From: Opitutales bacterium
Lineage (GTDB): Bacteria; Verrucomicrobiota; Verrucomicrobiia; Opitutales; JABSRG01
DNA: 64,000 nucleotides
Reading direction: 5' to 3'
Assembly: GCA_013215165.1 (NCBI GenBank)
Contig: JABSRG010000005.1
Span: 1-64,000 of the forward strand
In this document: positions 11,918 to 20,709 of the stretch, in pieces
Numbering within the stretch: position 1 is the stretch's first letter
Layout: the number at the start of each line of letters is the position of its first letter
Program-made: the position numbers and the translations under genes
Notes under the pieces: model-generated
What the model saw: the letters and a program-made list of their open reading frames with translations, nothing else
Told to the model about the DNA's origin: nothing
The model's database searches: none

Positions 11918-11949
11918 AACGGGGGAGAAAGAGAGAGATGTATATGGGG

Positions 11950-12699
11950 TTAGAATCCTTGATCAGCACCCACGCCGAACTGACCCATATACACGTCACC
12001 ACGGCGTGTCAGACCGTTTACAATGAGATCTCCCTCAATCACCGTAGCACCCTTCACATGCAGCGCTGCGGATTCGACTGTATCTTCGGTGCCCTCTCCG
12101 ACAACTAATGTCCCTGACGCTTCCACCTTAACGACCTCGGTAGCACTGTCCCCCGGAACCGTCAATGTGGTGACCTCGGGGACTACAGGCGAGAGATCGA
12201 CTGTGTCAAAAGATCCGTCTTCGTAGTTGAAAAACAAGGTATTGCCGACGAGTGACAGAGTGTCCGCTGCGATGAGTTCATTTGGATTCAGGTCCAGGCG
12301 TTTCCAAGCAGTTCCGTTATAGGCCTCGAAATAAATGTTTTGAGGGTCCGTATCATTGAAGCGAATAACACCTGCTACCTCCAGACCAGAGCCACTGCCT
12401 AAGGTAAGTCCGTTCGCGGCGACTAGACTAGTAACACTCACGGATCCTGAGAGGTTCACATTTCCTAGTGAATCACTGACGACCAAAGACTCGCCTGCAG
12501 TTGTGTCCACTCCTACGGCAGAAGTGATATCTACACTTCCCGCTAATACCGTGCCATCTGGGAGAATGAGCGACGTGGCGGTGAGTTCACCGTTCACAGT
12601 GAGGTCACTCTCAATAAGGAGTGAATCTGCGTGAGTCGTAAGCGTCCAGCCGAGCAGAGTTGCCAAAAGGATTCGAGGAGGATTCAGGGATGTGTTCAT
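11950..12699 (-). CDS. Exported fibre-like protein (tail-fibre/beta-repeat type)
   Basis: This is a 249-residue protein with an N-terminal signal peptide (LLATLLGWTLTTHADS). The rest is low in charge and rich in V, T, S, G and L. It has recurring short motifs, DLTVNGELTATSLILPDGT near the start and DLIVNGLTRRGDVYMGQFG at the end, plus DTxxVDLSP and a FEAYNGTAWKRLDLNP stretch, which are typical of tail-fibre-like and trimeric beta-structured proteins. No phage genes surround it. It lies 21 nt after the 63-aa membrane peptide and 32 nt before the giant adhesin, so the three are probably co-transcribed and assembled at the same surface. The exact function is unknown. I did not recognise an enzymatic domain. 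Confidence 0.7.
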   Translation of the reverse strand: MNTSLNPPRILLATLLGWTLTTHADSLLIESDLTVNGELTATSLILPDGTVLAGSVDITSAVGVDTTAGESLVVSDSLGNVNLSGSVSVTSLVAANGLTLGSGSGLEVAGVIRFNDTDPQNIYFEAYNGTAWKRLDLNPNELIAADTLSLVGNTLFFNYEDGSFDTVDLSPVVPEVTTLTVPGDSATEVVKVEASGTLVVGEGTEDTVESAALHVKGATVIEGDLIVNGLTRRGDVYMGQFGVGADQGF

Positions 12700-12720
12700 G
12701 GAGGATACTAGAAAACGAGA

Positions 12721-12912
12721 TTAAGCAGGATCGGTATCGGTGCTCTTTTTATGAGCGGCCTGCCGGCGCACCCTTAGTGAGGCACCGATGACCATCACGA
12801 AGGTCACAATCCCGACGCTCGAAACCTGAATTAAGGTGCCGCTTGTTGGCTCGTCGGCCAGAAGCGATGCGGGTGCAGCCAAGACTAAAGACGTGATTAC
12901 GCTGTATTTCAT
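12721..12912 (-). CDS. Small exported membrane protein with one C-terminal transmembrane helix
   Basis: A 63-residue ORF sits between two surface-protein genes with gaps of 28 and 21 nt. It has a cleavable-looking signal peptide (MKYSVITSLVLAAPASLLA), a short exposed stretch (DEPTSGTLIQ) and one hydrophobic helix (VSSVGIVTFVMVIGASL) followed by a basic tail (RVRRQAAHKK). That order of short ectodomain, TM and arginine cluster resembles sorting tails such as PEP-CTERM proteins, but no PEP motif is present, so I do not call it one. It may be a small accessory or anchor for the neighbouring exported proteins. The function is unknown; the gene call rests on operon position and the convincing signal sequence. 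Confidence 0.6.
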   Translation of the reverse strand: MKYSVITSLVLAAPASLLADEPTSGTLIQVSSVGIVTFVMVIGASLRVRRQAAHKKSTDTDPA

Positions 12913-12940
12913 GATGTTCTTTGAGAGAGGTTTTGGTGAA

Positions 12941-15667
12941 TCAGGGAAGATCTAAGGTGACGGTGCCCGACGGCAGGAGACGTATATCCCGGCCTGCCAC
13001 ATCAATGAGCGCTTCTTGATAGCCTCCTGCAGTGACTTGAATGGCGTCATTGGTTAATGCCACGACCAAGGCCGCTCCGATGGTTTGTTTCGGTCCCTGG
13101 CCATTACCTAGATTGGTAGCAATGAGGCCATCATTTGCATCGCTGCCCGTCGCTCCGTCTACATAAATTGTGATGCTGTCGTCAGCTCCGTCGAGAGGGG
13201 AAGTGCCACGTAAAAACTCCTCTAGATTATTCGCCGTACCCCCATCGAAATTGTCTCCGGGCAGGACGTCTTCAATGCCCAGTAAAGTATCTCCCAAATC
13301 AGCATCGACGATCTGCTGCTCCCAGGCATCATCCATACCATCTCCATCAAGGTCTAAGCCACGATCAGGTCGGGACGTATTTATTGAAATGTTGTCCAAA
13401 TAGGTGGGAATTACTGCACCTGTCCCAAATCTGAGCTGATAAAAATAGGGAACGTTGTGCGCGAATCCACAGGCAGTGATTACCTGCACATCATCTACAT
13501 AGAGATCCCATACCTGTGCGGCGTAGTCGTGTCGGAGTGTAAAACGCTGCCAAGCTGAAGGGTCGAGATCAGTCGCGACCGTGGCCCAGTTACTCGATAA
13601 TCCGTCGTATGCGCGCAACTCCCCCGCTTTATTCATATAAAAAGCCGACGCCGTTTCCCGCGAGATGAGCGGTTCTCCCATCGAACTCGCAAACGGGACT
13701 GCATTCAGAGAGAAATCGATCCAGATCTCAGTCTCTGTAGGCAAGGAAAAGAGATTGCCCAGACTAAACGAATCTTCATTTGTTGCGCTCGTAATTTGCA
13801 GCCCTTGGCCGCCCAACCAGGCGGCCTCGCTAGAAATCTCAGCGGAACCATTTCCAGAAGCGTTCCACCCGTTCTGCCCACTGATTGCGTCACCGGCGCC
13901 ATAACCTTCAAAATCATCAAAAAAAGGAATTGGGCTAAAAGAATAAGCATCAGGGGTCGCCGGATCCGAAAAACGGAAAAACTCGGCAGCGTCGGGTAGG
14001 CCGTCCCCGTCACTGTCTACGAGTAAAGGACTAGTTCCGGCATTGAACTCATCCAAGTTACTCAGACCGTCCGCATCAAAATCGTCCTCAGGCAGCACGT
14101 CTTCTATCGTGGTAATCGCGTCGAGTGGATCAGCGTCGACGATTTGTTGCTTCCAAACATCATCGATGTCGTCGCCGGAGGTCGTGATGATTTCCACGGA
14201 AATGTTATCCAAATAGGAAGGGTTGATAGCACCCGTTCCAAAACGAAGTTGGTAAAAATAAGGGACAGTATAAGCGAATCCGTATCCGCTAACGACTTGT
14301 ATCTCATTCAAATACAGGTCCCAAGTCTGAGCCACGTAGTCTTGCCGCAAAGAAAAATGCATCCAGCCTTCGCTATCGATTCCGGAAGCAACTGTGCTCC
14401 AGCCATTTAGACTTCCATCGTAGGCACGAAGTTCGCCTGTATTGGTCACGTAGAAAGCTGACGCCGTCTCTGGTGAAAGTTCAGGATCTGGCTCAGATGC
14501 ATCGAAGACAACAGGCTTCAGATTGAAATCGATCCTTACTTCATCTGCATCGGGTAGGGAAAACAGACTGCCGAATGAAAATTCCAGATCATTCATGGCA
14601 CTCGCGAACCGCAGACTTTGGTCGCTCATCCAAGCGGCATCAGTAGACACTTGTGCACTACCTCCGCCTGAGTCAGACCATCCATCTTGATCCGAGATAT
14701 CGGTGCCAGGTATGTAGCCTTCAAAATCTTCGAAGAATGGCGCCGAAAAGACCATGCGCGACTCCGCCGTGAGCGGATCATTACTGCGCATCAACTCAAC
14801 TCGGTCTGGTAGCCCGTCTCCATCTGTATCGGCAAGATCAGCCCGTGTACCGAGAACAAACTCTTCGAGGTTGCTGAAACCATCTCGGTCGAAATCATCC
14901 GAGCGATCTTCCACATTCAGGTTGAGCGCGGACGCTATCTCATAGGCGTCACTCATACCGTCTCCATCTGCATCTGGAAATAGAGGGTTCGCAGACTGTA
15001 TCCTAAAGGAATCAAACCCAGTAGGTTCGTTGGCGCCTGAGCTCAGCAGAAAACGAGATATACCCATGAGGGATGGGTCAGCGAATCCAATGTCGAACGC
15101 CAGGAGCTCTCCATCGATGAATACGTCGAAGGTCTTGCTTCCGTAATCGAGGCGCAGCGTGTAGCGAATCCAGTCCACAAACTGCGTTCCATCGAGAGCA
15201 AATAAGCGCTCAAGCGCTATCCAGTTACCTCCTCCGAACTCATCGCCATCAAATGCGTAGATCACGCCATCACCCTCCTCCAGCACGGCTCCGATCACAG
15301 CGGACTGATTGTTCAGATCAAGCGGCAATTCATCGACCGCCGTCACCACCGACGGCTTCAACATCATGTCAATGAATACTATCTGGGGCGATGATTGTTG
15401 CTCTATATCTAGTGAGATCTTTGGTCTCGTGTCGGCATCAAACAATTCCAAGTAAGCCGAAATCAACGGATCTACATCCGTAAAATAACTATAATCAGAT
15501 TGATCCACTGACCATTCAATGCCGAGCACAGAATCTTCAAAATCTTCGTAAAACGGCAGAGACGCCTGGCCGGGCAAGCTAACGGCATTTATGTGCAGAA
15601 AACAATAAATGGCCGTTAAGAAAATAGAGGGAGGTCTAAACACTTGAAATGACTTTGTTAGCGTCAT
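12941..15667 (-). CDS. Secreted multidomain protein: LamG-like repeats, TSP3 calcium motifs, C-terminal DUF1565-like start
   Basis: This 908-residue protein has a signal peptide (FLTAIYCFLHINAVSLPGQA). It contains three concanavalin/LamG-like modules that begin with a (Y/F)(E/D)DFE motif and end near RFGTGA-NP-YLDNIS. Between them are thrombospondin type-3 calcium motifs (DADGDGMSDAYE, DTDGDGLPDRVE, DSDGDGLPDAAE, DLDGDGMDDAWE). The second and third modules are near-copies of about 190 residues, and the duplication is still visible in DNA (around 14.2-14.7 and 13.4-13.9 kb). The C-terminus (YVDGATGSDANDGL) looks like the beginning of a DUF1565/right-handed beta-helix but stops after about 75 residues. 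It is the first gene of the surface operon. A TTGACA hexamer lies at 15704-15709 on this strand, but I could not pair it with a good -10. The role is inferred to be carbohydrate binding or matrix adhesion. Confidence 0.8.
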   Translation of the reverse strand: MTLTKSFQVFRPPSIFLTAIYCFLHINAVSLPGQASLPFYEDFEDSVLGIEWSVDQSDYSYFTDVDPLISAYLELFDADTRPKISLDIEQQSSPQIVFIDMMLKPSVVTAVDELPLDLNNQSAVIGAVLEEGDGVIYAFDGDEFGGGNWIALERLFALDGTQFVDWIRYTLRLDYGSKTFDVFIDGELLAFDIGFADPSLMGISRFLLSSGANEPTGFDSFRIQSANPLFPDADGDGMSDAYEIASALNLNVEDRSDDFDRDGFSNLEEFVLGTRADLADTDGDGLPDRVELMRSNDPLTAESRMVFSAPFFEDFEGYIPGTDISDQDGWSDSGGGSAQVSTDAAWMSDQSLRFASAMNDLEFSFGSLFSLPDADEVRIDFNLKPVVFDASEPDPELSPETASAFYVTNTGELRAYDGSLNGWSTVASGIDSEGWMHFSLRQDYVAQTWDLYLNEIQVVSGYGFAYTVPYFYQLRFGTGAINPSYLDNISVEIITTSGDDIDDVWKQQIVDADPLDAITTIEDVLPEDDFDADGLSNLDEFNAGTSPLLVDSDGDGLPDAAEFFRFSDPATPDAYSFSPIPFFDDFEGYGAGDAISGQNGWNASGNGSAEISSEAAWLGGQGLQITSATNEDSFSLGNLFSLPTETEIWIDFSLNAVPFASSMGEPLISRETASAFYMNKAGELRAYDGLSSNWATVATDLDPSAWQRFTLRHDYAAQVWDLYVDDVQVITACGFAHNVPYFYQLRFGTGAVIPTYLDNISINTSRPDRGLDLDGDGMDDAWEQQIVDADLGDTLLGIEDVLPGDNFDGGTANNLEEFLRGTSPLDGADDSITIYVDGATGSDANDGLIATNLGNGQGPKQTIGAALVVALTNDAIQVTAGGYQEALIDVAGRDIRLLPSGTVTLDLP

Positions 15668-15819
15668 TAAGAATGATAAGAGGGGATTATGCGGATTTTA
15701 TCTTGTCAAACATGATTAGTAAAAAAATTAATAACTTTTAAATTCAAAGTTTTTACAGGCGTCATCGGGTAATTTCAGAGCGGCACGATGCCATTTGATT
15801 ATATTTGAGGTCTTATAAA

Positions 15820-15941
15820 GCCGAGCTGAGGCATGGTGGGTCCCAGGAACAATAACGCTGGAGTTTCGATCCGTGGATGGACGCTGATGAACGCGAGTTT
15901 TTGTAATAGATTGTGCCGAGCTGAGGCTCGGCGGTCCCAGG
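15820..15941. repeat. Two REP-like palindromes flanking a dispersed ATGGACGCTGATGAACGCGA-type motif
   Basis: The 15915-15932 copy is a perfect hairpin: GCCGAGC, loop TGAG, GCTCGGC, followed by GGTCCCAGG. A degenerate copy lies at 15820-15850 (GCCGAGCTGAGGCATGG, then GTCCCAGG). Between them, at 15871-15897, is a motif also present near 30003-30020 and, reversed, at 49631-49660. The region lies in the gene-free interval downstream of yhhQ and would fold into strong hairpins in transcripts. An ORF that can be drawn through it on the minus strand (15728-16018) has no protein-like features. Confidence 0.7.
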
Positions 15942-15947
15942 GATGGA

Positions 15948-16646
15948 CTATGTTTGCTGCGCTGCGGCTTTGCTTGGGCTCCAGTGGCCAGTAAGCCAAC
16001 GGTGTAGGAGGTAGACAATGGGGGTGTCGATTATAGCGATGGCGAGCTTGAGTGCCCAGAATGCAAGGGTGCTGCTAATAAATACCCCGAGAGTCCAATC
16101 ACCGAAGATAAAAAAGGCGATGCCGTTGAAGACGAGCGAGTCCAGGAGTTGGGAGGTTATGGTGCTTAGGTTATTGCGGAGCCACATGTGTTTGTTGCCC
16201 GTTACTTTTTTCCAAAAATGGTAAGCCCACACGTCATGCGTTTGGGCAGCGAGATAGGCAGCTAAGGAGGCGCAGACAATAATCGGGACAGCCCCCAGTG
16301 TTGCAGCGAAACCTTCTTGGTTGGTATAGAAATCAGCTGGAGGCAGCTGGATGGCCACCTGTGAGACAAACAAGATAATGATGTTGGCCAAGAATCCCAT
16401 CCAAACCAGGAACTGAGCGTGCGCCTTGCCATAGACTTCAGAAACGATGTCAGTGATAGGGAATGTGATCCAATAGCACAGTATACCGGCACTCAGGGGA
16501 AACGATAGACCTCCGATCACGAAGAGCTTGGCGCTGATCACATTAAGAATGGACAGCGCTGCGATAAAGACGGTGAGCAGGAGGACAAATTTACGTTCAA
16601 GTGCGGTCATAGGTTGGGACAGGGTATATTTAAAAGGATTAGGCAA
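15948..16646 (-). CDS. yhhQ: Queuosine-precursor transporter, VUT/YhhQ family (DUF165)
   Basis: This is a 232-residue integral membrane protein with about six hydrophobic helices and the family landmarks: ILNVISAKLFVIGGLSFPLSAG near the N-terminus, the FPITDIVSEVYGK loop, NKHMWLRNNLSTITSQLLDSLVF in the second half, and a final helix region with IIDTPIVYL. YhhQ proteins carry 7-cyano- or 7-aminomethyl-7-deazaguanine into the cell for queuosine modification of tRNA. The TTG start at 16646 overlaps the stop of the upstream amidohydrolase gene by 8 nt, which implies translational coupling. An ATG at residue 13 (MTALERKF) is the alternative start. No other queuosine genes are visible in the window, so it may act in salvage. 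Confidence 0.9.
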   Translation of the reverse strand: MPNPFKYTLSQPMTALERKFVLLLTVFIAALSILNVISAKLFVIGGLSFPLSAGILCYWITFPITDIVSEVYGKAHAQFLVWMGFLANIIILFVSQVAIQLPPADFYTNQEGFAATLGAVPIIVCASLAAYLAAQTHDVWAYHFWKKVTGNKHMWLRNNLSTITSQLLDSLVFNGIAFFIFGDWTLGVFISSTLAFWALKLAIAIIDTPIVYLLHRWLTGHWSPSKAAAQQT

Positions 16647-17838
16647 TGCGTTTTCCGAGCCGATAAGTTTCCAAAACTTCAGCGGGCGTCACACGTGTCA
16701 AAATGGAGGCTAGCAGGTGACGCGACCTTTTGAGATGGGGAGCTCCGAAATCGAGCACAACAAAAGATGCAGGGAGGCCGGTTTCCAAATATCCGTAGTG
16801 ATCGCCCCCGAGAGCGGGCCGCACATTGCTCGTCGCCATTTTCAAAATCGCAGCCGGATCGGGTTTCCGCGGATCGCCAAACTGGCTTTTGGTCAATTTG
16901 TAAGTGTAGTCTAATTCAGCGAACATGTTGGGACTGTTGAGCAGTCCGTTATCCGTTCCAAGCAGCAGATTGATACCCGCGTTTAAGAGTTCATTTATGG
17001 GGGGAAGTGGCAGCGCGAGATTGGCATTCGCTCGCGGGTTGAGCACGCCGGTTTTGCCATGCTGAGCCAATAGTTCGATTTCTTCGGCGTTGGCGACAGT
17101 CAGGTGAATAATGAGATGTGGATCGAGGAGTTCAATGGCACGCATCAGGTCTCCCCTACCCGTGTGCTTGAGGCTCACATCGCGATAGCCTTCATTTTCC
17201 AGACAGTGGATCGCGCGCAGCTTTCCGAGTTCAGTCGTCAGCTCGCGAATTTGCTGCCAAGCTGGATTAGTCAGGTCGTTCATGGTGCTTTCGCTGAAGC
17301 CATTGGCCTTTTGGAGTATGTGGCGCAGCTCTGCGAGATCGGACTCGGAGAGGGGTTTGCTTGAAGCAGCAAGTTCGGCGTCATCAAAGGGCAGTTCTGC
17401 GAATTGGCCGAGGATGATGGAATCGACGCCAGTTATGTCCGATGCTTCGCGTAAAAGGTCTACGCCGTATTCGCCTTGTTCTCTGAAATCGATATGACAG
17501 ACAGTGCCCGAGCTGGCCATGTAGTGTAGGTGATCGCAGATGGCTTCGAGATGGGCTGGGCGTTTGGCTGCCTTGAGTTGACGATATTTATAACCGTTGG
17601 GCCGAAAAAAACCTTCTTCGAGCGTCATGCCTGTTGTGCCATCGGGTAGAAAAGAGTCCCCCATATGGGTATGACTGTTATAAAGACCGGGGATGATGAC
17701 GCGTTTTGCGCCGTCGCAGACGCTGACTGGCGTAGTCTTTTGGATGTGTTTGATGGTGTCGCCTTGAACTTCAAAGGAGGCACATTGAAAAGGTTCTAAG
17801 TCGGGGCCGCAGAGGACGATGACGTCGTCAAATCTCAT
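16639..17838 (-). CDS. Metal-dependent amidohydrolase/deaminase, coupled to yhhQ
   Basis: This is a 399-residue member of the amidohydrolase superfamily (cytosine deaminase/chlorohydrolase-like). The metal ligands can be read: the HxH motif in NSHTHMGD (residues 56 and 58), a histidine in RAIHCLEN, a histidine in IIHLTVANAEE and the aspartate in LLGTDNGLL. A small N-terminal beta sandwich and the C-terminal LETGLPASFVVLDF segment are typical. The substrate cannot be told from sequence. Because its stop overlaps the start of a deazapurine transporter gene, a deazapurine, purine or nucleoside breakdown product is a reasonable guess. An aryl- or heterocyclic-amine deaminase outside queuosine metabolism is the alternative. 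Confidence 0.8.
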   Translation of the reverse strand: MRFDDVIVLCGPDLEPFQCASFEVQGDTIKHIQKTTPVSVCDGAKRVIIPGLYNSHTHMGDSFLPDGTTGMTLEEGFFRPNGYKYRQLKAAKRPAHLEAICDHLHYMASSGTVCHIDFREQGEYGVDLLREASDITGVDSIILGQFAELPFDDAELAASSKPLSESDLAELRHILQKANGFSESTMNDLTNPAWQQIRELTTELGKLRAIHCLENEGYRDVSLKHTGRGDLMRAIELLDPHLIIHLTVANAEEIELLAQHGKTGVLNPRANANLALPLPPINELLNAGINLLLGTDNGLLNSPNMFAELDYTYKLTKSQFGDPRKPDPAAILKMATSNVRPALGGDHYGYLETGLPASFVVLDFGAPHLKRSRHLLASILTRVTPAEVLETYRLGKRIA

Positions 17839-17980
17839 AACTAATGGTCTTCCTGCTAGAAAGAGGTCGAAGCCGCAAGTGTGTTATAGGGCGAGGGGCA
17901 TGGAATCCGGAGCCTCTCCAGTAAATTAGGTCCGGATTTTTGGCGTAATACCATCGCCGGATCGACAAATTTGAAAACGA

Positions 17981-18235
17981 ATCGATGTTGCGCTCCTTAT
18001 AGGGAAGAAGATTTGTCTATTTTGGGACATCGATGGCACTTTGATCTGGAGTGGAGGTGCGGGCGAACGTGCCTTTGAACATGCGACTCGCGAGGTCTAT
18101 GGCATCGAAACCAGCCTGACCAAAATCGATTACTCAGGACGCACGGATCGTCTGATTGCCCCTTTAATCGCAGACTACCACGAAATCGAAGAGCATCAGC
18201 GTAAGGATACAGACATCTTGCATAGAATACTTTGA
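17981..18235 (+). pseudogene. Truncated HAD-family hydrolase (phosphoglycolate phosphatase-like) remnant
   Basis: The frame encodes KKICLFWDIDGTLIWSGGAG, which holds the HAD motif I (DxDGT). It then reads ERAFEHATREVYGIE and KIDYSGRTDRLIAPLI, as in the cap domain of small phosphatases, and stops after about 80 residues at 18235. The catalytic motifs II-IV are absent. No good start codon exists just before motif I; the nearest in-frame triplets are ATA and ATT. The break point coincides with a decayed transposase on the opposite strand, so insertion is the likely cause of the truncation. Confidence 0.65.
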
Positions 18236-18602
18236 GGCTGATTATAGCGGTGGCTATGAGTGGATTGGCCCTGGGTTGATCGCAGCCAGCGGATAAGCTT
18301 CAGACATAATTGAGACCGATCAGAGGCGTTATTAAACAGGAGACTCGAGAACGCCCGTCCATGCTTTTGACAGCTTGCCCGCGCCGCCTCGTTAAGTTTG
18401 CGGCGGCGTTGGGTTTCTTTCACATCTTCTAACCCAATGGTTGCCTCCAGCAGAACCGTAAGATTATGCACCAGACAGATAAACTGCGCTTGCACCGATT
18501 TAGAGGTTTGCTAGCTCGCCCATGCCTTTGTCTCTTCTAGGCTATTTTTGAAAACATAGGCACAAAGCGCTTAGTGCTTATCGGGCTCGTTGGAGCAATC
18601 TA
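18196..18602 (-). mobile_element. Decayed transposase (C-terminal part), IS4/IS5-like
   Basis: The minus strand reads DCSNEPDK-stop-ALCAYVFKNSLEET, then KAWAS-stop-QTSKSVQAQ, then FICLVHNLTVLLEATIGLED. This is the C-terminal part of a DDE transposase of the IS4/IS5 type, where the KAWA and FICLxHN segments are typical. At least two in-frame stops and the missing N-terminal and catalytic half show that it is dead. It overlaps the broken end of the HAD gene. No terminal inverted repeats could be recognised, so the element ends are uncertain. Confidence 0.6.
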
Positions 18603-18782
18603 TTAGTGCAACGCATTTTCTGATCTGTAGGTTGAGAGCAGTTGGCGTTTTCTCTTTAGATGGAGTATTCCATCATTACCGCTTTCTATAACGCGTTTGA
18701 GTTCACTCAGGCATTCATCGATTCTATCGATGCCACAATACTGGGTGAGCGAAGCGCAATAGAGTCGGCGATGGTCTTTCAT
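18603..18782 (-). CDS. Possible small ORF (59 aa), unknown
   Basis: An ATG-started frame of 59 codons begins MKDHRRLYCASLTQYCGIDR and continues as a helical, charged stretch with ELKRVIESGNDG and LKRKRQLLSTYRSE. It lies directly upstream of the transposase remnant and could be decayed mobile DNA. I see no Shine-Dalgarno site and do not recognise a family. The rest of the interval 18783-18985 holds only a promoter-like AT-rich stretch. Confidence 0.2.
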   Translation of the reverse strand: MKDHRRLYCASLTQYCGIDRIDECLSELKRVIESGNDGILHLKRKRQLLSTYRSENALH

Positions 18783-18867
18783 TCAAGGACAAAATCTGGG
18801 TTTTAGAACTCGGTTGAGCCACACGAATTCAATGTTCAATATTCAGCTATCAAAGCTTCGAATTATA

Positions 18868-18873
18868 TATAAT
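18868..18873 (+). promoter_or_regulatory. Candidate -10 box (TATAAT) upstream of the antiporter gene
   Basis: A consensus TATAAT lies in an AT-rich run 113 nt before the ATG of the Kef-type antiporter. No good -35 hexamer sits 16-18 nt upstream, so this is a weak prediction. Confidence 0.3.
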
Positions 18874-18985
18874 AGGCTCCGCATTTCCAGACCCCCGCCA
18901 TAAGGCCCAATATCGGCTTTGGGGATTCTGGATTTCCTGAGCCTTGTCATAAGCCGAAAATTAGGGCTGAACTCTTCCATCATTC

Positions 18986-20605
18986 ATGGACGCACTCCTC
19001 ATCGCCGTAGCTTTTGTTTTTGGACTCATTGCTCAACAGCTTAAATTGCCCCCGCTGGTCGGGTTTTTAGTGTCGGGCTTTGTGCTGCAGGCTATGGGCA
19101 AAGAAGGCGGACCAGCGCTACAAACCATGGCCGATTTGGGCGTTACACTCCTGCTCTTTTGCATCGGCGTGAAGCTCAAACTGCGCTCACTGGCCCGCCC
19201 AGAGATTTGGGCAGGTACCACCATGCACACCGGAGGTGTGATGCTTGCATGCATACCAGTTCTTTTGATCATCGCCGTTGGCGTGCTTGGAATCGAATGG
19301 TTCGACATCAAAGTCGCCGCGTTGATCGCCTTTGGCCTGAGCTTTTCGAGCACGGTCTTTGCAGTGAAGAGTCTTAGCGAAAATGGCGATATGGCGTCCA
19401 TTCACGGACGTACGGCCATTGGCGTGCTGATCATGCAGGATATTCTGGCTGTCCTTTTCCTGACCTTCAGCACGGGAAAAATACCTGATCTCTGGGCCAT
19501 TCCCCTACTCATCGCTTTGTTAGGTGGACGCTCCTTGCTCCAGCTCCTTATCGGGCGATCAGGTCACGGAGAAATGATCGCCCTTTGTGGTTTATTTCTT
19601 GCCCTAGTGGTGGGTGCTTCGGGGTTTGACTCCGTGGGATTAAAGGGAGACCTCGGGGCCTTATTTGTGGGCATCCTCGTCGGTGCCCATCCGAAAGCAG
19701 CCGAGTTGAACAAATCGCTGCTCAGCATCACTGACCTGCTGCTTGTTGCCTTCTTCCTACAGATTGGACTGCAGGGGAGCCTAAGCCTGCAAGCGGTGCT
19801 TTGGGCGCTCCTCTTCATGCTGCTGCTTCCCCTGAAGAGTATTGGCTTCTTCCTCATCTTTACTCGATTTCATCTGCGCGCGCGCACCGGATGGCTCAGC
19901 GCTCTGAGTTTGTCGACCTACAGTGAGTTTGGGCTCATCGTTCTTTCTTTGGCAGTCGCCAAAGGCTGGCTAGGCAGCGAATGGCTGGTTTCCATGGCCC
20001 TCGCCCTTTCCCTGAGTATTCTTTCCGCAGCACCCCTGACTCGCAAAGCGGACGCACTATACGAACGTATTGCCGGAAGACTGAAACGCTTTGAGACGAG
20101 TAAAGACCACCCGGATGACTTACCTATCGAAATCGGTGATCGCCGCATCGCCATCTTTGGTATGGGCCGCGTTGGCGTCGCAGCCTACACATACCTGGAC
20201 GAGCGATTTCCCGGAAAGATCGTAGGATTCGACATGGACGATTACACTGTCGAACAACACCAAAAAGAAGGGCGCGCCGTTCTTCTAGCCGACGCCACCG
20301 ACACCGACTTTTGGGCCAAAGTCAGCTTCCGCGAACGCCTCGACCTAGCCATCCTCGCCCTACCCAACCACAGCGCCAACGTCGTGGCGGCCGAAACACT
20401 CAAGCGCAATGCCTTTCCTGGCGTCGTGACAGCGATCGGCAAGTTTGACGACGAAGTCGAAGAACTCAGCGCCCTCGGCACGGCCACCGCATTTAATCTC
20501 TATACCGAAGCCGGAAACGGCTTCGCCGGCCACGTCTACGACGTTTTTGCGAAGGAACGGCCCGAGTTAGTAGAAAAGTGGGCAGACACTAACAGAAAAG
20601 CATAG
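18986..20605 (+). CDS. Kef-type cation:proton antiporter (CPA2) with C-terminal TrkA-N/RCK domain
   Basis: The protein has 539 residues. The first ~365 residues form about 12 hydrophobic helices of the Na+/H+ exchanger fold, with family motifs LPPLVGFLVSGFVLQ, DLGVTLLLFCIGVKL, the QD of GVLIMQDILAVLF and LKGDLGALFVGILVG. A C-terminal Rossmann domain follows, with the dinucleotide loop IAIFGMGRVGVAAYTYL (about residue 390) and the segment LLADATDTDFW. It probably exchanges K+ or Na+ for H+ across the inner membrane, gated by NAD(H) or another nucleotide. It stands alone, 83 nt before psd on the same strand. The ATG start gives a short N-terminus that goes directly into the first helix, as is usual. 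Confidence 0.9.
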   Translation: MDALLIAVAFVFGLIAQQLKLPPLVGFLVSGFVLQAMGKEGGPALQTMADLGVTLLLFCIGVKLKLRSLARPEIWAGTTMHTGGVMLACIPVLLIIAVGVLGIEWFDIKVAALIAFGLSFSSTVFAVKSLSENGDMASIHGRTAIGVLIMQDILAVLFLTFSTGKIPDLWAIPLLIALLGGRSLLQLLIGRSGHGEMIALCGLFLALVVGASGFDSVGLKGDLGALFVGILVGAHPKAAELNKSLLSITDLLLVAFFLQIGLQGSLSLQAVLWALLFMLLLPLKSIGFFLIFTRFHLRARTGWLSALSLSTYSEFGLIVLSLAVAKGWLGSEWLVSMALALSLSILSAAPLTRKADALYERIAGRLKRFETSKDHPDDLPIEIGDRRIAIFGMGRVGVAAYTYLDERFPGKIVGFDMDDYTVEQHQKEGRAVLLADATDTDFWAKVSFRERLDLAILALPNHSANVVAAETLKRNAFPGVVTAIGKFDDEVEELSALGTATAFNLYTEAGNGFAGHVYDVFAKERPELVEKWADTNRKA

Positions 20606-20709
20606 ACCCAAAAAAACACGCACTACTCCACACGCATTTGTCTCCAATTTGAGTTAGACGATTCAGGAGACTCGGGGTTTATCTTACGGTGGGAAAGTCA
20701 TCCCTATTC

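Noticed and set aside
11950-12699. Prophage tail-fibre gene
   Set aside because: No other phage genes are nearby and the protein has its own signal peptide within a surface-protein operon.
15728-16018. 96-aa minus-strand ORF downstream of yhhQ
   Set aside because: It runs through the two REP-like palindromes and overlaps the yhhQ end; no protein-like features.
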